From contig CAQYCU010000055.1 in NCBI GenBank assembly GCA_948919095.1, forward strand, positions 1-9,312: a stretch of 9,312 nucleotides of DNA. Direction: 5' to 3'. This DNA is from an uncultured Clostridia bacterium (GTDB lineage Bacteria; Bacillota; Clostridia; TANB77; CAG-508). Positions 7,673 to 9,312 of the stretch are shown here, piece by piece (position 1 is the stretch's first letter; each line of letters begins with the position of its first letter). Made by a program: the position numbers and the translations under genes. A model generated the notes under the pieces. That model was given only the letters and a program-made list of their open reading frames with translations, did not search any database and was not told where the DNA came from.

Positions 7673-9049
7673 TTAAGTTATCCCAAGAGATTTTAATCCT
7701 TCGTTAATATTTCTGACCCCTATTATATCTAATTTATACTTATTTTTCAATAGTTTTTTGTTATTTTGCGGAATAATACATTTTTTCATACCCAATTTTT
7801 CAGCTTCTTTTAGCCTTTTGTCTATCATATTAACACTTCTAACTTCTCCTGTCAATCCTAATTCTCCTATTATCGCAGTATCTTTTGGAATATATACATT
7901 TTTTAAGCTTGAGGCCATACACATTGCTATACCTAAGTCAATAGCTGGTTCGTTTATTCTCATTCCACTTACTACATTTAAATAAACGTCATAACTTCCA
8001 ATCGACATTTTTGCTCTTTTTTCGAGTACTGCTATTAGTAATGCTATTTTATTAAAATCAATACCATTTCCTGTTCTTTTTGGAATACCATATACTGAAG
8101 GAGTTGTTAACGCTTGTAGTTCAACAAGTAGTGGTCTTGTGCCTTCTAAACTGCATACTATTGCAGAACCGTGGAACATGCTCATCATCTTCTGAAATTA
8201 ATACAGATGATGGATTTTCAACTTCACACATTCCTTCATTTCGCATTTCAAACATACCTATTTCATTTGTTGAACCAAATCTATTTTTTACGCTTCTTAA
8301 TATTCTATATGAAAAATATCTTTCTCCTTCTAAGTATAAAACTGTATCTACCATGTGTTCTAGAACTCTTGGCCCTGCAATGTTTCCATCCTTTGTAACA
8401 TGTCCTATTATTATTGTAGTTATTTTATTTTGTTTGCAACATTGCATTATTCTTGATGTTATTTCTCTAACTTGACTAACTGTTCCGTGGTGCTGATGTT
8501 ATTTCATTTGAAAATATTGTCTGAATTGAGTCTATTATTACTAATTCTGGCTTTATATTTACAATTTCAAGTTCAATTGCATCTATATCAGTTTCCCCTA
8601 AAAACATTATATTATCGTTATTTATATTTAGTCTATCTGCTCTTAATTTTATTTGTTCTCCTGATTCTTCGCCTGATACATATAACACAGTTTTCTCTGG
8701 ATTTTCCTTTGCCACTTTTTCACATAACTGTAAAATGAGTGTTGACTTTCCAATTCCGTGGTTCTCCGCCAATTAGAACAAGGGAGCCTTTTACAAGGCC
8801 TCCTCCAAGTACTCTGTCTAATTCTTCAATTTTAGTTGAATTTACTGTAGCTTCTTTTCCTTTAATTGAATTTAACTTTTGTGGCTTTGCTTTTTCTCTT
8901 AAATTCACTTTTGTGCCTGATGTGCTAGTTTCTTGTAATTTTTCCTCATAAAATGTGTTCCAGCTGTTGCAAGCTGGGCATTTTCCAAGCCATTTTGGTG
9001 ATTCATATCCACAATCACTGCACACAAAAACTGTCTTTGCTTTAGCCAT
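7673..9049 (-). CDS. radA: DNA repair protein RadA/Sms, interrupted by three +1 frameshifts
   Basis: A RecA-like, DnaB-type ATPase that extends branched recombination intermediates. Conventional reading breaks it into four frames. Omitting one C at 8758, 8487 and 8171 gives a continuous 457-residue protein, the usual RadA length (458 in B. subtilis). Landmarks in that reading: zinc finger cysteines 10/13/24/27; Walker A GGEPGIGKST (94-103); Walker B LVIIDS (169-174); RadA motif KNRFG (254-258); a Lon-like C-terminal domain from about 293 with GIPKRTGNGID. Each break is at a conserved Pro-Gly (97/98, 187/188, 292/293), where CCA GGN is written CCACGGN. No other lesion is seen, unlike a decaying pseudogene. 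The ATG abuts the upstream stop (TAAATG), with AAGGAA 6 bases before it. Either the ribosome shifts +1 at CCA-CGG or the three C's are sequence errors. Confidence 0.93.
8169..8174 (-). other. radA +1 frameshift site 3 (CCA-C-GGT)
   Basis: Minus-strand CCACGGT. Zero frame reads Pro292-Arg-Phe-Cys and continues 18 codons past the Pro to a stop at 8121. Skipping C8171 restores VPGSAIV, the conserved entry to the Lon-like domain. No Shine-Dalgarno-like sequence is obvious just upstream. Confidence 0.85.
8485..8490 (-). other. radA +1 frameshift site 2 (CCA-C-GGA)
   Basis: Minus-strand CCACGGA. Zero frame reads Pro187-Arg-Asn-Ser then TAG, so an unshifted ribosome stops almost at once. Skipping C8487 restores SAPGTVSQVRE, a conserved RadA segment after Walker B. 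Confidence 0.85.
8756..8761 (-). other. radA +1 frameshift site 1 (CCA-C-GGA) inside Walker A
   Basis: Minus-strand CCACGGA. Zero frame reads Pro97-Arg-Asn-Trp and ends after residue 109, leaving only the zinc finger and linker. Skipping C8758 restores GEPGIGKST. A GGAG (8764-8767) lies 2 bases before the CCA codon, roughly where the stimulatory Shine-Dalgarno sits in the prfB +1 frameshift, but this stretch also encodes the obligatory Gly-Gly-Glu. Confidence 0.85.
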
Positions 9050-9312
9050 TTATATTTCCTTTCTATATAGCTCTTTTACTAACTTAATAAACATAGCATG
9101 TGACCATGCAAGTCCATTTACCCATTTTTCATTTAAGTCGCTATTAGCTTGTTCTGCAAGTAGCCCTACATTTGATGCACTATTTACAATAAATTGTAAG
9201 CAACTATTTGCTGACTTTTTATCTCCAATTTTATTGTAATATAATCCCATCCATGCAGTTGCAATTATCCAAGGATTTGTTCCTCCCATATATGTATCAT
9301 TTTGAAAACGTA
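9050..9312 (-). CDS. Glycoside hydrolase family 15-like protein, C-terminal end (runs off right edge)
   Basis: Only the last 86 residues are present; the frame stays open to the right edge, so the ATG at 9287-9289 is internal. The sequence DTYMGGTNPWIIATAW near the top, then LLAEQ and the terminal GLAWSHAMFIKLV, follows the order at the end of the (alpha/alpha)6 barrel of GH15 glucoamylase-type enzymes. In GH15 a glutamate in this last region (here the Glu of LLAEQ) acts as general base, and the Trp-Ser-His-Ala block closes the barrel. The likely role is hydrolysis of alpha-glucosidic bonds, but the substrate cannot be judged from this fragment. No signal peptide can be assessed. Its TAA touches the radA ATG, so the two are probably co-transcribed. 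A related six-hairpin glycosidase is the main alternative. Confidence 0.75.
   Translation of the reverse strand, partial: RFQNDTYMGGTNPWIIATAWMGLYYNKIGDKKSANSCLQFIVNSASNVGLLAEQANSDLNEKWVNGLAWSHAMFIKLVKELYRKEI

Noticed and set aside
8080..8475. A 131-codon plus-strand frame opposite radA
   Set aside because: It is antisense to two conserved RadA segments (middle and Lon-like domain) and has no family signature; it is a shadow frame.
7673..9049. radA as an ordinary pseudogene
   Set aside because: Apart from three identical one-base insertions the gene has no other frameshift, stop or missing motif, its length is exactly normal, and its neighbours are intact. Random decay does not repeat one lesion at three Pro-Gly codons.

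Overview
The window is strongly AT-rich and every gene lies on the minus strand. It looks like chromosomal core DNA of a low-G+C Firmicute, probably a clostridial or gut-type lineage. The evidence is the hrcA-grpE-dnaK-dnaJ order, a CIRCE-like operator, a DnaK of the short Gram-positive type, a radA-disA pair, AGGAGG-type ribosome binding sites, and arginine codons that are mostly AGA with a few CGT and CGA. No mobile element, CRISPR array, rRNA or tRNA was seen. No gene-free stretch exceeds about 225 bases.

In transcription order (right to left), the window holds: the 3' end of a glycoside hydrolase family 15-like gene (9050-9312); radA (7673-9049); disA (6576-7625); a membrane-anchored cyclophilin-type peptidyl-prolyl isomerase (5579-6511) followed by a long A/T-rich hairpin terminator; a promoter with a degenerate CIRCE element; hrcA, grpE, dnaK and dnaJ (528-5354) closed by a GAAA-loop terminator; then a new promoter and the first 115 codons of pgi, which runs off the left edge. 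radA and disA form a DNA-repair and c-di-AMP signalling pair. hrcA-grpE-dnaK-dnaJ is the self-regulated Hsp70 operon. The two blocks are separate transcription units.

The standout is radA. In a conventional reading it is broken into four pieces by three +1 frameshifts. All three are the same event: a conserved Pro-Gly pair expected as CCA GGN appears as CCA C GGN (CCACGG). Skipping one C at each site gives an uninterrupted 457-residue RadA of normal length with every family motif intact. I scanned all minus-strand CGG triplets in the window. None other than these three falls in frame as a CGG codon. CCACGG occurs nowhere else in the window, while three other Pro-Gly pairs (dnaJ, the isomerase, disA) are plain CCAGGA. 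This fits programmed or tolerated +1 frameshifting at an unassigned or starved CGG codon after CCA. The main rival explanation is a systematic sequencing error at CCWGG-type sites.
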